Assembly (NCBI GenBank): GCA_913043035.1
Contig: CAJWMM010000031.1
Coordinates: 1 to 6,853, forward strand
DNA: 6,853 nucleotides
Source of the DNA: an uncultured Gammaproteobacteria bacterium
GTDB taxonomy: Bacteria > Pseudomonadota > Gammaproteobacteria > GCA-002705445 > GCA-002716945
Direction of reading: 5' to 3'
Part shown: positions 1-6,045 of the stretch, piece after piece
Position numbering within the stretch: the stretch's first letter is position 1
How the letters are laid out: every line of letters starts with the position of its first letter
The notes under the pieces: generated by a model
Told to the model about the DNA's origin: nothing
The model's input: the letters and a program-made list of their open reading frames with translations, nothing else
Database searches by the model: none
Program-made: the position numbers and the translations under genes

Positions 1-302
1 AAGGAATGATGAGAATTAAGCAAATTTTCCCATTGGCAATCTCAATTTATATTGTTCCGCCAAGTGTTGAATCATTGAGAGAGAGGCTGGGTACCAGAGG
101 TCAAGATACAGACGAAGTAATAAAACATAGAATGAGATCATCAATTCACGAGTTGGTATATTCAAAATTTGCTGACTATGTAGTAGTGAATGATAATTTC
201 ACACAAGCTAGAAGAGAATTACTTAACATAATAATTACTAATAAGGTTAACTCTATCGGTCTAAACATGTGGCTGAACAACATATCCAAGATTTACAATT
301 AA
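1..302 (+). CDS. gmk: Guanylate kinase, 3' partial (N-terminal half outside window)
   Basis: C-terminal half of guanylate kinase, the cytoplasmic enzyme that phosphorylates GMP to GDP using ATP in guanine nucleotide synthesis and salvage. The frame is open to the left edge. The codons just before the first in-window ATG (position 6) read as the end of a probable Gln codon plus Gly, matching the conserved Gln-Gly that precedes this region in the family, so that ATG is internal and not a start. Visible hallmarks are IYIVPPS, then LRERLGTRGQD (end of the LID region, with the conserved Arg and Gly-Gln-Asp), the IKHRM helix, and YVVVNDNF near the C-terminus. About 99 of the usual ~205 residues are present, so the P-loop and GMP-binding part lie upstream. 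The stop is TAA at 300-302. rpoZ follows after 57 bases, the usual gammaproteobacterial arrangement. Identification is firm. Confidence 0.93.
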   Translation, partial: GMMRIKQIFPLAISIYIVPPSVESLRERLGTRGQDTDEVIKHRMRSSIHELVYSKFADYVVVNDNFTQARRELLNIIITNKVNSIGLNMWLNNISKIYN

Positions 303-306
303 TCTA

Positions 307-334
307 TTGTTTGAATCGTTAATTCTGCTACAAT
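307..334 (+). promoter_or_regulatory. Candidate sigma70-type promoter for rpoZ with extended -10
   Basis: TGCTACAAT at 326-334 gives a TACAAT -10 box (329-334) preceded by the extended -10 TGn element. A weak -35, TTGTTT at 307-312, sits 16 bases upstream. Transcription would start near 340-342, leaving a leader of about 20 bases before the rpoZ ATG. The site lies in the short gmk-rpoZ gap, with no terminator seen after gmk, so read-through from gmk is also likely. It is predicted from sequence only; AT-rich DNA gives false hits, but the extended -10 raises confidence. Confidence 0.5.
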
Positions 335-350
335 ATCCTTTGTTTTAAGT

Positions 351-355
351 GAGGT
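351..355 (+). promoter_or_regulatory. Shine-Dalgarno of rpoZ
   Basis: GAGGT lies four bases before the ATG at 360. It is the clearest ribosome binding site in the window outside the overlapping junctions. It fixes the rpoZ start, which also matches the conserved MARVT N-terminus of omega. Confidence 0.75.
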
Positions 356-359
356 AAAT

Positions 360-887
360 ATGGCAAGAGTAACTATAGAAGACTGCATCAAAGAAATAGA
401 TAATACGTTCGATATTTGCACACTTGCAAGCAAAAGAGCTAAAGACCTTGCTTCCGGTGCTACCTCATCAATTGAAAGTAAAAATAAGCCTAGCGTCTTA
501 GCGCTAAAAGAAATTGCGCAGAAGAAAGTTGGCCTAGATTATTTCGAGGTTAGCAATAAACAACTAGCCGATTCGAAGTTATTTAGTAGTATTAACGAAC
601 AGGAAATCGTTGAAGAATTAAGTCAACAGATCGATGATGAAAAGTCAGGTAATTACAAGGTTACTGAAAAAACTCTGATAGAATCTCTAGATTCTGAATC
701 TCCTGAAACGGAAGATAGATCTACCCTTATTAATAAAGAAAATGATGGGCCGGAAACTAAAGAATCTGACTCAACAACATTTGAATCTGAAGCAGTAACA
801 TCTGAATCATCTTCTATAACCGAAGAATCATCACAACCAGAGATTCCAGAGGGAATAGTTACAGATTCTCCAGAAAATAAGTCCTAA
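360..887 (+). CDS. rpoZ: RNA polymerase omega subunit with long acidic C-terminal tail
   Basis: Omega subunit of RNA polymerase, which helps beta-prime fold and assemble and, in E. coli, contributes to a ppGpp-binding site. Residues 1-60 carry the family signature: MARVTIEDCI at the N-terminus, NTFDICTLASKRAKDL matching the E. coli NRFDLVLVAARRARQ helix, and KPSVLALKEI matching KTTVIALREI. The start is firm: GAGGT Shine-Dalgarno and conserved MARVT. The protein is 175 residues against about 91 in E. coli. Residues ~76-175 form an extra low-complexity tail with about 28 Asp/Glu, 7 Lys/Arg and many Ser/Thr, with recurring Glu-Ser pairs, and probably disordered. I see no frameshift: the reading frame is continuous to TAA at 885-887. 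spoT follows 40 bases later, as in other gammaproteobacteria. The role of the tail is unknown. The omega assignment is strong. Confidence 0.93.
   Translation: MARVTIEDCIKEIDNTFDICTLASKRAKDLASGATSSIESKNKPSVLALKEIAQKKVGLDYFEVSNKQLADSKLFSSINEQEIVEELSQQIDDEKSGNYKVTEKTLIESLDSESPETEDRSTLINKENDGPETKESDSTTFESEAVTSESSSITEESSQPEIPEGIVTDSPENKS
681..836 (+). repeat. Degenerate Glu-Ser codon-pair repeats in the rpoZ tail
   Basis: The rpoZ tail repeatedly uses the word GAATC(T/A). GAATCTGA occurs at 762-769 and 783-790, and TCTGAATC at 693-700 and 801-808. Further GAATCT or GAATCA copies occur near 681 and 825. All are in the same frame and encode Glu-Ser with neighbouring Ser, Asp or Glu. The spacing is irregular, so this is a low-complexity coding repeat and not a tandem array. 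It could have grown by slippage or local duplication; that origin is inference. Confidence 0.5.
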
Positions 888-897
888 AATACTACCA

Positions 898-903
898 TAT
901 AAT
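898..903 (+). promoter_or_regulatory. Possible -10 box (TATAAT) ahead of spoT
   Basis: A perfect TATAAT hexamer sits in the 40-base rpoZ-spoT gap. Initiation near 909-911 would give a leader of about 18 bases before the ATG at 928. No recognisable -35 hexamer lies 15-19 bases upstream (that region is A-rich rpoZ coding sequence) and there is no extended -10 TG. It may be a chance match in AT-rich DNA. Confidence 0.27.
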
Positions 904-927
904 CTTTTCAGCTATTAAACTTTAATA

Positions 928-3081
928 ATGGATAATAGAAAAAGAGATATTCTCGAGCCGTCGAGTAAATATGTGAAAAGCTTTCAAGATTTCAAGAAAA
1001 AACTTGTTAAATACCTTAATACTTATCAAATTAAAAAAATTGAAAAAGCATATCTGTTAGCTTCTAAGGCACATTTTGGGCAATTAAGAAAAGATGGTGA
1101 AGATTATATTTTTCACCCACTGTCTGCTGCGTCGCTTTTAGCAGATCTCCATTTAGATCACGAAGCTATAATGGCTGCTATTCTACATGACGTTATTGAA
1201 GATACTTCCTTCGATAAAGGTTATCTCACTAAAAACTTTGGTAATAAAGTTTCTGAGCTAGTAGACGGTGTTAGCAAGCTAGACAAAATAAACTTTACAA
1301 CTAATGTTGAGGCTGATGCAGCAAACTTACGTAAAATGTTACTAGCTATGAGTCAAGATATCCGAGTCATTCTTATAAAATTAGCTGATAGAAAAAATAA
1401 TCTTGATACCATTTCTGCTTTAGCCGCAGATAAGAGAAGAAAAAAAGCTAGAGAGACTCTAGAAATATTTGCACCTATTGCTCTCAGACTTGGCATTCAC
1501 TCACTAAACAAAGAACTTGAAAATTTGTCATTTAAGGCAATGCACCCTCTTAGGTATAGAATTTTAAAAAATGCTTTAATTAAATCTAGAGGCAATCGTA
1601 ATGAGTTAATGGAGAAAATTAGAAAAGTGATTTTGAAAAAACTTGACAACGAAGAGATAAAAACTGATGTAATTGCCCGTGAAAAGCATTTGTATGGAAT
1701 TTATAAAAAAATGAAGCAGAAAGAACTCAGTTTCTCTGACATACATGATATATTTGGTGTGCGTATTATCTGTTCCGATGTAGATAGTTGCTATAGATCA
1801 TTAGGAATTGTTCATAACTCTTACACTCCTATACCCGGTCGCTTTAAAGATTATATTGCGATACCTAAATCAAATGGTTACCAATCTCTACATACTTCAA
1901 TACTAGGCCCTCATGGTCTTCCAATAGAAATACAAGTAAGAACAAAAGAGATGGATATCATGGCTCAAACAGGTATAGCATCACATTGGTTTTATAAATC
2001 CAAGGATAGGCCCCTTATAAAGAACTATACTCAAGAGCAACAATGGATTACGAATTTACTCACAATACAAAAAGATTCAGGCAATCCACAAGAGTATCTG
2101 AAAAGTATAAAAGCAGATCTTCATCCAGGTAAAGTTTATGTCTTCACGCCCAAAGGTAAAATCATTGAGTTGCCGAAGAAATCAACGATTATAGATTACG
2201 CGTACGCAATCCATACTGACGTGGGTAATAATTTTTATTCAGCAAAACTTGATGATAAAATTGTATCTGTAAATACAACTCTGAAGAGTGGACAGCGAGT
2301 TGAGATCATTACTAAAAAAACCATAAGGCCAGATCCAACTTGGCTTAATTTTGCGGTCACTGAAAAAGCTAGACATTCTATACGAGCATCACTCAAATTA
2401 ATAAAAAAGAAGGATGCAATAATTCTTGGCGAGAGACTTCTTAAAAACTCGCTTAAAACTTTTAATATTGACATCAAAGAAATACCAATGAAGACGCTTA
2501 ATATGGTTCTTCAAGAGTATAAATGTCAAAATGTGAAAGAGTTGTTTTGTGAGATAGGATTAGGTAACAGAATTGCAAAGTTAGTTTCAATAAGAGTTGC
2601 ACCAAGTGAAAATTTACCAAAAACAAAACAACCCAGTGAAGTTAGCATTAAAGGCACAGAAGGATTAGTGTTATCGTTCGCTAAGTGTTGTTATCCAATT
2701 CCAGGTGATAATATATTAGGCCATATAAGTCAGGAAAAAGGGATAGTTGTACATAAACATGATTGTAAAAGTATAAGGAAAGATAAGAAAGCTACGGATG
2801 ATAAAATAGATCTTTCATGGGACGATAATGTAGAAGAGCAATTTAATGCATGTATAAAAGTAGAGGTTGAAAATCAAAGAGGAGTATTGGCATCAATATC
2901 CTCAGAAATATCACAATACGAATCTGATATAGTAAGTGTTCGTTACGATGATTCTAAGCAAACAGGTCATAATATAATGATTTTTGTAATTACTGTGCAA
3001 GGCACAAAAGCATTAGATAAGCTAATTAAAAATTTAAAGAAAAATGAGAATGTTTTGCGTGTTGAAAGGAAGAAAGGGTAA
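928..3081 (+). CDS. spoT: Bifunctional (p)ppGpp synthetase/hydrolase, SpoT/Rel type
   Basis: RSH-family enzyme that makes (p)ppGpp from ATP plus GDP/GTP and hydrolyses it, controlling the stringent response. Domain order is complete. The HD hydrolase domain (~40-195) has His63, His87-Asp88 in ILHDVIEDT and Asp154 in KLADRKNN. The synthetase domain (~245-345) has REKHLYGIYKKM, DIFGVRI, the RFKD motif at 305-308, NGYQSLHTS and EIQVRT. A TGS domain (~402-463), a zinc-finger-like region with Cys587-Cys588 and His611/Cys613, and a C-terminal ACT domain (~642-717) follow. RFKD is the RxKD form of bifunctional enzymes, not the ExDD form of synthetase-only RelA. Length is 717 residues, about 15 more than E. 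coli SpoT. That excess is N-terminal and disappears if a GTG at 973 is the start. The ATG at 928 has no clear Shine-Dalgarno, and an in-frame stop lies at 916-918. It overlaps ubiE by one base. Confidence 0.95.
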   Translation: MDNRKRDILEPSSKYVKSFQDFKKKLVKYLNTYQIKKIEKAYLLASKAHFGQLRKDGEDYIFHPLSAASLLADLHLDHEAIMAAILHDVIEDTSFDKGYLTKNFGNKVSELVDGVSKLDKINFTTNVEADAANLRKMLLAMSQDIRVILIKLADRKNNLDTISALAADKRRKKARETLEIFAPIALRLGIHSLNKELENLSFKAMHPLRYRILKNALIKSRGNRNELMEKIRKVILKKLDNEEIKTDVIAREKHLYGIYKKMKQKELSFSDIHDIFGVRIICSDVDSCYRSLGIVHNSYTPIPGRFKDYIAIPKSNGYQSLHTSILGPHGLPIEIQVRTKEMDIMAQTGIASHWFYKSKDRPLIKNYTQEQQWITNLLTIQKDSGNPQEYLKSIKADLHPGKVYVFTPKGKIIELPKKSTIIDYAYAIHTDVGNNFYSAKLDDKIVSVNTTLKSGQRVEIITKKTIRPDPTWLNFAVTEKARHSIRASLKLIKKKDAIILGERLLKNSLKTFNIDIKEIPMKTLNMVLQEYKCQNVKELFCEIGLGNRIAKLVSIRVAPSENLPKTKQPSEVSIKGTEGLVLSFAKCCYPIPGDNILGHISQEKGIVVHKHDCKSIRKDKKATDDKIDLSWDDNVEEQFNACIKVEVENQRGVLASISSEISQYESDIVSVRYDDSKQTGHNIMIFVITVQGTKALDKLIKNLKKNENVLRVERKKG
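952..965 (+). other. Small hairpin between two candidate spoT start codons
   Basis: CTCGA (952-956) and TCGAG (961-965) are reverse complements separated by the tetraloop GCCG, giving a GC-rich five-pair stem in an otherwise AT-rich region. It lies between the ATG at 928 and the in-frame GTG at 973. The stem is short and could be chance. If real, it could affect ribosome access to either start. Confidence 0.3.
3066..3070 (+). promoter_or_regulatory. Shine-Dalgarno of ubiE inside the spoT 3' end
   Basis: AAGGA lies in the last codons of spoT, ten bases before the ubiE ATG at 3081. A second purine run (AAGGG, 3074-3078) is too close to serve. With the TAATG stop-start overlap, it supports ubiE starting at 3081 and translational coupling to spoT. 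Confidence 0.5.
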
Positions 3082-3818
3082 TGAATAAAAAATCTAAATT
3101 TGGCCTCGATGTTATAGATAATGAAGAAAAAGCTCAAAAAATACAAAATGTGTTTAGTTCTGTCGCAACTAACTATGATTTAATGAATGATCTGATGTCT
3201 CTCGGTTCTCATAGGATTTGGAAACGAAGGTTCCTTCAAGTAGTTAAACCAAGACAGTCCGACATAGTTCTAGATATTGCATCGGGGACCGGAGATATAG
3301 CTATTAACTTAGCAAGGGCTTGTAAGGGCATAAATCTAACATGCTTGGATGCAAATAAAGAGATGTTAACTATCGCAGAAGACAGGTTTATTGATTCAGG
3401 TATTGTAGAAAACGTCAATTTTATAGCAAAACCGATTGAAAAATTTAAAGAGGCAAATAACTATACCTTAGCTACAATTGTCTTTGGTTTTAGAAATTTT
3501 ACAGACCAACTAACAGCATTAGAAAATATATATAATTCTCTTAAAACTGGTGGCAAATTAGTAATTATGGATTTTAAATCACCATCTAACGAAATCATTA
3601 GAGAATTGTATGAAAAATACACAGATTTTATTATTCCAAAAATAGGAAAATACATAGCGGGTGATGAGAGTAGTTATAAATATTTATCGGATTCCATTAA
3701 AACGTATATTAAACCAAATGAACTATCACGCTTACTCGAGAGAATTAATTTTGAAAATGTAACATATGAAACATTACCTGGTGATATAGTAACTATTCAT
3801 AAAGGATACAAAACATGA
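3081..3818 (+). CDS. ubiE: UbiE: ubiquinone/menaquinone C-methyltransferase
   Basis: SAM-dependent C-methyltransferase of ubiquinone synthesis; in organisms that make menaquinone it also methylates demethylmenaquinone. Class I methyltransferase features are visible: signature VFSSVATNYDLMNDLMSLG (~24-42), SAM-binding motif I LDIASGTGD (64-72), acidic Asp90 after strand 2, VFGFRNFTD (134-142, like E. coli SFGLRNVTD), GGKLVIMDF, the YKYLSDSI motif (199-206), and a C-terminal HKGYKT close to E. coli HRGYKF. At 245 residues it is near the ~250 of the family. Its ATG shares one base with the spoT stop, and its TGA overlaps the ubiJ ATG by four bases. A menaquinone-only role is unlikely given ubiJ and ubiB next to it. 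The stretch between motif II and VFGFRN (KPIEKFKEANNYT) differs from the usual AEALPF-type sequence but keeps the spacing. Confidence 0.94.
   Translation: MNKKSKFGLDVIDNEEKAQKIQNVFSSVATNYDLMNDLMSLGSHRIWKRRFLQVVKPRQSDIVLDIASGTGDIAINLARACKGINLTCLDANKEMLTIAEDRFIDSGIVENVNFIAKPIEKFKEANNYTLATIVFGFRNFTDQLTALENIYNSLKTGGKLVIMDFKSPSNEIIRELYEKYTDFIIPKIGKYIAGDESSYKYLSDSIKTYIKPNELSRLLERINFENVTYETLPGDIVTIHKGYKT
3802..3806 (+). promoter_or_regulatory. Shine-Dalgarno of ubiJ inside the ubiE 3' end
   Basis: AAGGA lies eight bases before the ubiJ ATG at 3815, within the final codons of ubiE. With the ATGA stop-start overlap it fixes the ubiJ start and suggests translational coupling. Confidence 0.55.
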
Positions 3819-4393
3819 TCAAGGAAGAGGCAATAAAAACTTTTAATAAGTTTCTTGCAAGTGAGAAATTCATATCATCTATGCCAAAAAATTTCCTTGA
3901 AGATATAAATGGTAAAAAAATTAAAATTAATATTACTGATATTGAGCAAAGTGTATTTGTAAGTATTGAAGGAAAAAAAATAATTCTTATTGAAAAGTTA
4001 AATAAAGTTGATGTAGAGATATCTTCATCTCTTATAAACTTTGCATTCTTTTTATTATCAAGAGGATCAGATACTTACTCATCAAAAATTAATATCTCAG
4101 GTGACATTGAGACTGCCAATAAGTTCAATGAAATATTATCTAAGTCATCCGAATTAAGAGAATTAGTATCAAACTATATTGGAGGCGAGAATTTTGCTAG
4201 AATAGAATCTATCTTTTCTAATGTTTCATCAAAATTATCCAAGTTTATGGAAAATAAGCAAAAAGATATGAGGGATTATTTAATTCATGACTTAAGAATC
4301 CTTCCATCCAAAAGTGAGGTTGAGAAATTCTTAGATGAAGTTGACGAAGTGAAAAGTAGAACGGAAAAACTAATAAAAAAAATTAAACGATAA
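3815..4393 (+). CDS. ubiJ: UbiJ: SCP2-domain ubiquinone biosynthesis accessory factor
   Basis: Likely UbiJ (formerly YigP), a cytoplasmic accessory protein of aerobic ubiquinone synthesis whose SCP2-like domain binds the hydrophobic intermediates in the Ubi complex. Sequence is poorly conserved, as is usual for this family. Two anchors match my recollection of E. coli UbiJ: ISGDIETANKFNEIL (~94-108), like VQGDIQVVQNFVAL, and DLRILPSKSEVEKFLDEVDE (~159-178), like EWRMAPGPLEVAWFAEE. A charged, probably coiled-coil C-terminus (~165-192) follows. At 192 residues it is close to the E. coli protein (201). Position between ubiE and ubiB is the classic context and carries much of the weight. It is rich in Lys, Ile and Ser. 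It overlaps ubiE by four bases (ATGA) and ubiB by one (TAATG). Confidence 0.85.
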   Translation: MIKEEAIKTFNKFLASEKFISSMPKNFLEDINGKKIKINITDIEQSVFVSIEGKKIILIEKLNKVDVEISSSLINFAFFLLSRGSDTYSSKINISGDIETANKFNEILSKSSELRELVSNYIGGENFARIESIFSNVSSKLSKFMENKQKDMRDYLIHDLRILPSKSEVEKFLDEVDEVKSRTEKLIKKIKR

Positions 4394-6045
4394 TGAACAA
4401 TTTTCTGCGCATAATACAAATAATTCGACTTTTTATTAAATATGATGTTGATAAAATGCTTGTCGATTCAGAATTTGTTCAAAATAAAAAGTATTTCTAT
4501 CTATTTCCATGGAATTGGATGAGAACAAGACCAGTAAAAGAAGGTCCAAAAAAAATAAGACTTATGTTCGAAGAACTAGGTCCAATATTTGTTAAATTAG
4601 GCCAGGTTATCTCAACAAGAAAAGATTTACTTTCTAAGGAAATCGCTGAGGAACTAGCAAACCTTCAGGATCGTGTTAAACCTTTTCCCAGCGACCAATC
4701 AAAGCAAATTATTGAAAAAGAATTACAAAAAAATATAAAAGAAGTATTTTCTAGATTTGACGATGAACCTCTAGCATCTGCATCCATAGCACAAGTGCAC
4801 TCTGCTCAGTTGAAAGATGGGTCAGATGTAATTGTTAAAGTTGTTAGACCGAATATCAAAAAAGATATAGAAAAAGATATTAGATTGATGAAAATAATTG
4901 CGAGATATCTAACTTCACTATCTGAGGAGTTTAAAAGGATGCATCTAATTGAGGTAGTTAATGACTATGAGATTTTAGTTTATGATGAGACAAACCTGAT
5001 GAAAGAATCTTTAAATGCAAAAAAAATTAAAGAAAATTTTCATAATTCTAAATTAGTATATATACCAGAAATATTCTGGGAATATGTTACAAAACGTGTC
5101 TTGATAATGGAGAGAACTTTTGCTACACCGATAAATGATCGCAATAAATTAGTTACAGAAGGTATTGATTTTAACGAATTAGCTACAAGTGCTATTGAAT
5201 TGTTTTTCATACAAGTATTTGAGCATAACTTTTTTCATGCCGATATGCATCCCGGTAATATTTTTATCCAACAACACAAAGGGCATGTTCAATTTGTTTT
5301 AGTTGACTTTGGAATTATGGGATCACTTAGTGCATTTGACAAAAAATATTTAGCAGAGAATTTTGTGGCATTTTTTAATCGTGATTACGAAAAAGTAGCA
5401 AGACTACATGTAGAGTGTGAGTGGGTCCCAAGAGATACAAATGTCTCTCTTTTAGAAACAGCAATCAGAGATAATTGCGAATCAATGCTAGATAAGCCTA
5501 TTAAGGATGTATCATTAAGTGAAATTATTCTAGGTCTATTTGATACTGCTAGAAGGTTTAAGTTAGAAGTTCAGCCACAGCTTGTTCTTATGCAAAAAAC
5601 CCTCCTTTATACAGAAGGTTTAGGCAGAGAATTTTCTCCTGATTTAGATTTATGGAAAACATCTAAGCCAATTTTAGAAAAATGGATGAGGAAGCAGAAA
5701 GGCCTATCTTCTATTTTAAAAAGATTACAGAATAACTCGTATGATCTTCTCGATATTTTGCCAGACTTACCACAAATTATGAAAAGATTAAATACACTTG
5801 TGTTAAGTGATAAGTTATCACTAGACAAAAATATTGACAAACTTAAGGATATTGAGGTGACACTCCATGAAAACTCTAAAAGAAATTATAAATCTTTTCT
5901 TGTTCTACTAGTTGTATTACTTTCTGCAGTGAATTATTATATTTACGCATTAAATATATTTGAACCATTTTATTTTGTTATTAGTATATTCGTTGTCATA
6001 TTATTATTCTCTATGAGACCTAGAAGGAAGTCAAATGTCGAATGA
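4393..6045 (+). CDS. ubiB: UbiB: atypical kinase/ATPase of ubiquinone biosynthesis
   Basis: UbiB/ADCK/COQ8-family membrane-associated ATPase needed for ubiquinone synthesis; its exact substrate is not settled. Visible features are the family KxGQ motif (Lys68-Gln71 in VKLGQVISTRKDLL), the Ala/Ser-rich nucleotide loop LASASIAQVHSA (127-138), Lys149 in VIVKVVRP, the DETNLMKESLNA helix (198-209), the catalytic loop HADMHPGN (282-289), and the metal-binding Asp305 in VDFGIMGSL. Further conserved blocks are AENFVAFFNRDY, TARRFKLEVQPQLVL, LLYTEGLGR and LDLWKT. Two hydrophobic segments near the C-terminus (~501-520 and ~524-540), followed by a basic tail, are the expected membrane anchors. Length is 550 residues against 546 in E. 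coli. No Shine-Dalgarno precedes the ATG, so translation probably depends on coupling at the TAATG overlap with ubiJ. The 3' end overlaps uvrD by 11 bases. Confidence 0.95.
   Translation: MNNFLRIIQIIRLFIKYDVDKMLVDSEFVQNKKYFYLFPWNWMRTRPVKEGPKKIRLMFEELGPIFVKLGQVISTRKDLLSKEIAEELANLQDRVKPFPSDQSKQIIEKELQKNIKEVFSRFDDEPLASASIAQVHSAQLKDGSDVIVKVVRPNIKKDIEKDIRLMKIIARYLTSLSEEFKRMHLIEVVNDYEILVYDETNLMKESLNAKKIKENFHNSKLVYIPEIFWEYVTKRVLIMERTFATPINDRNKLVTEGIDFNELATSAIELFFIQVFEHNFFHADMHPGNIFIQQHKGHVQFVLVDFGIMGSLSAFDKKYLAENFVAFFNRDYEKVARLHVECEWVPRDTNVSLLETAIRDNCESMLDKPIKDVSLSEIILGLFDTARRFKLEVQPQLVLMQKTLLYTEGLGREFSPDLDLWKTSKPILEKWMRKQKGLSSILKRLQNNSYDLLDILPDLPQIMKRLNTLVLSDKLSLDKNIDKLKDIEVTLHENSKRNYKSFLVLLVVLLSAVNYYIYALNIFEPFYFVISIFVVILLFSMRPRRKSNVE
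6024..6028 (+). promoter_or_regulatory. Shine-Dalgarno of uvrD inside the ubiB 3' end
   Basis: AAGGA lies six bases before the uvrD ATG at 6035. It selects this ATG over the nearby one at 6042, which is in another frame, and implies that uvrD is translated from the same message as ubiB. Confidence 0.6.

Noticed and set aside
6..302. A short complete gene starting at the ATG at position 6
   Set aside because: The frame is open to the left edge and the residues before the ATG fit guanylate kinase, so this is the tail of gmk.
303..359. Terminator after gmk
   Set aside because: No stem-loop followed by a T run is present in the gap.
2235..2477. Minus-strand ORF of 80 codons inside spoT
   Set aside because: It lies opposite strongly conserved SpoT TGS and helical coding sequence, has no family resemblance and no ribosome binding site of note.
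3236..3655. Two minus-strand ORFs inside ubiE (3236-3418 and 3461-3655)
   Set aside because: Both are antisense shadows of conserved methyltransferase sequence, with no recognisable protein features.
3734..3739. CTCGAG palindrome also seen near 952 and 6253, as a possible shared site
   Set aside because: Three copies of a 6-base palindrome over Leu-Glu or Ser-Arg type codons in separate genes give no positional pattern; chance is the simplest account.
4984..5019. Loss of the Asp in the UbiB ExD motif (Glu199-Thr200-Asn201)
   Set aside because: It looked like a missing key residue, but E. coli UbiB as I recall it has Glu-Leu-Asn here too, so Asn is normal in this bacterial branch.
5607..5840. 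Minus-strand ORF of 77 codons inside ubiB
   Set aside because: Antisense shadow of the conserved UbiB C-terminal domain.
6042..6045. ATGA stop-start overlap as the uvrD start
   Set aside because: The ATG at 6042 is not in the UvrD frame. The ATG at 6035 is, and it has a Shine-Dalgarno.
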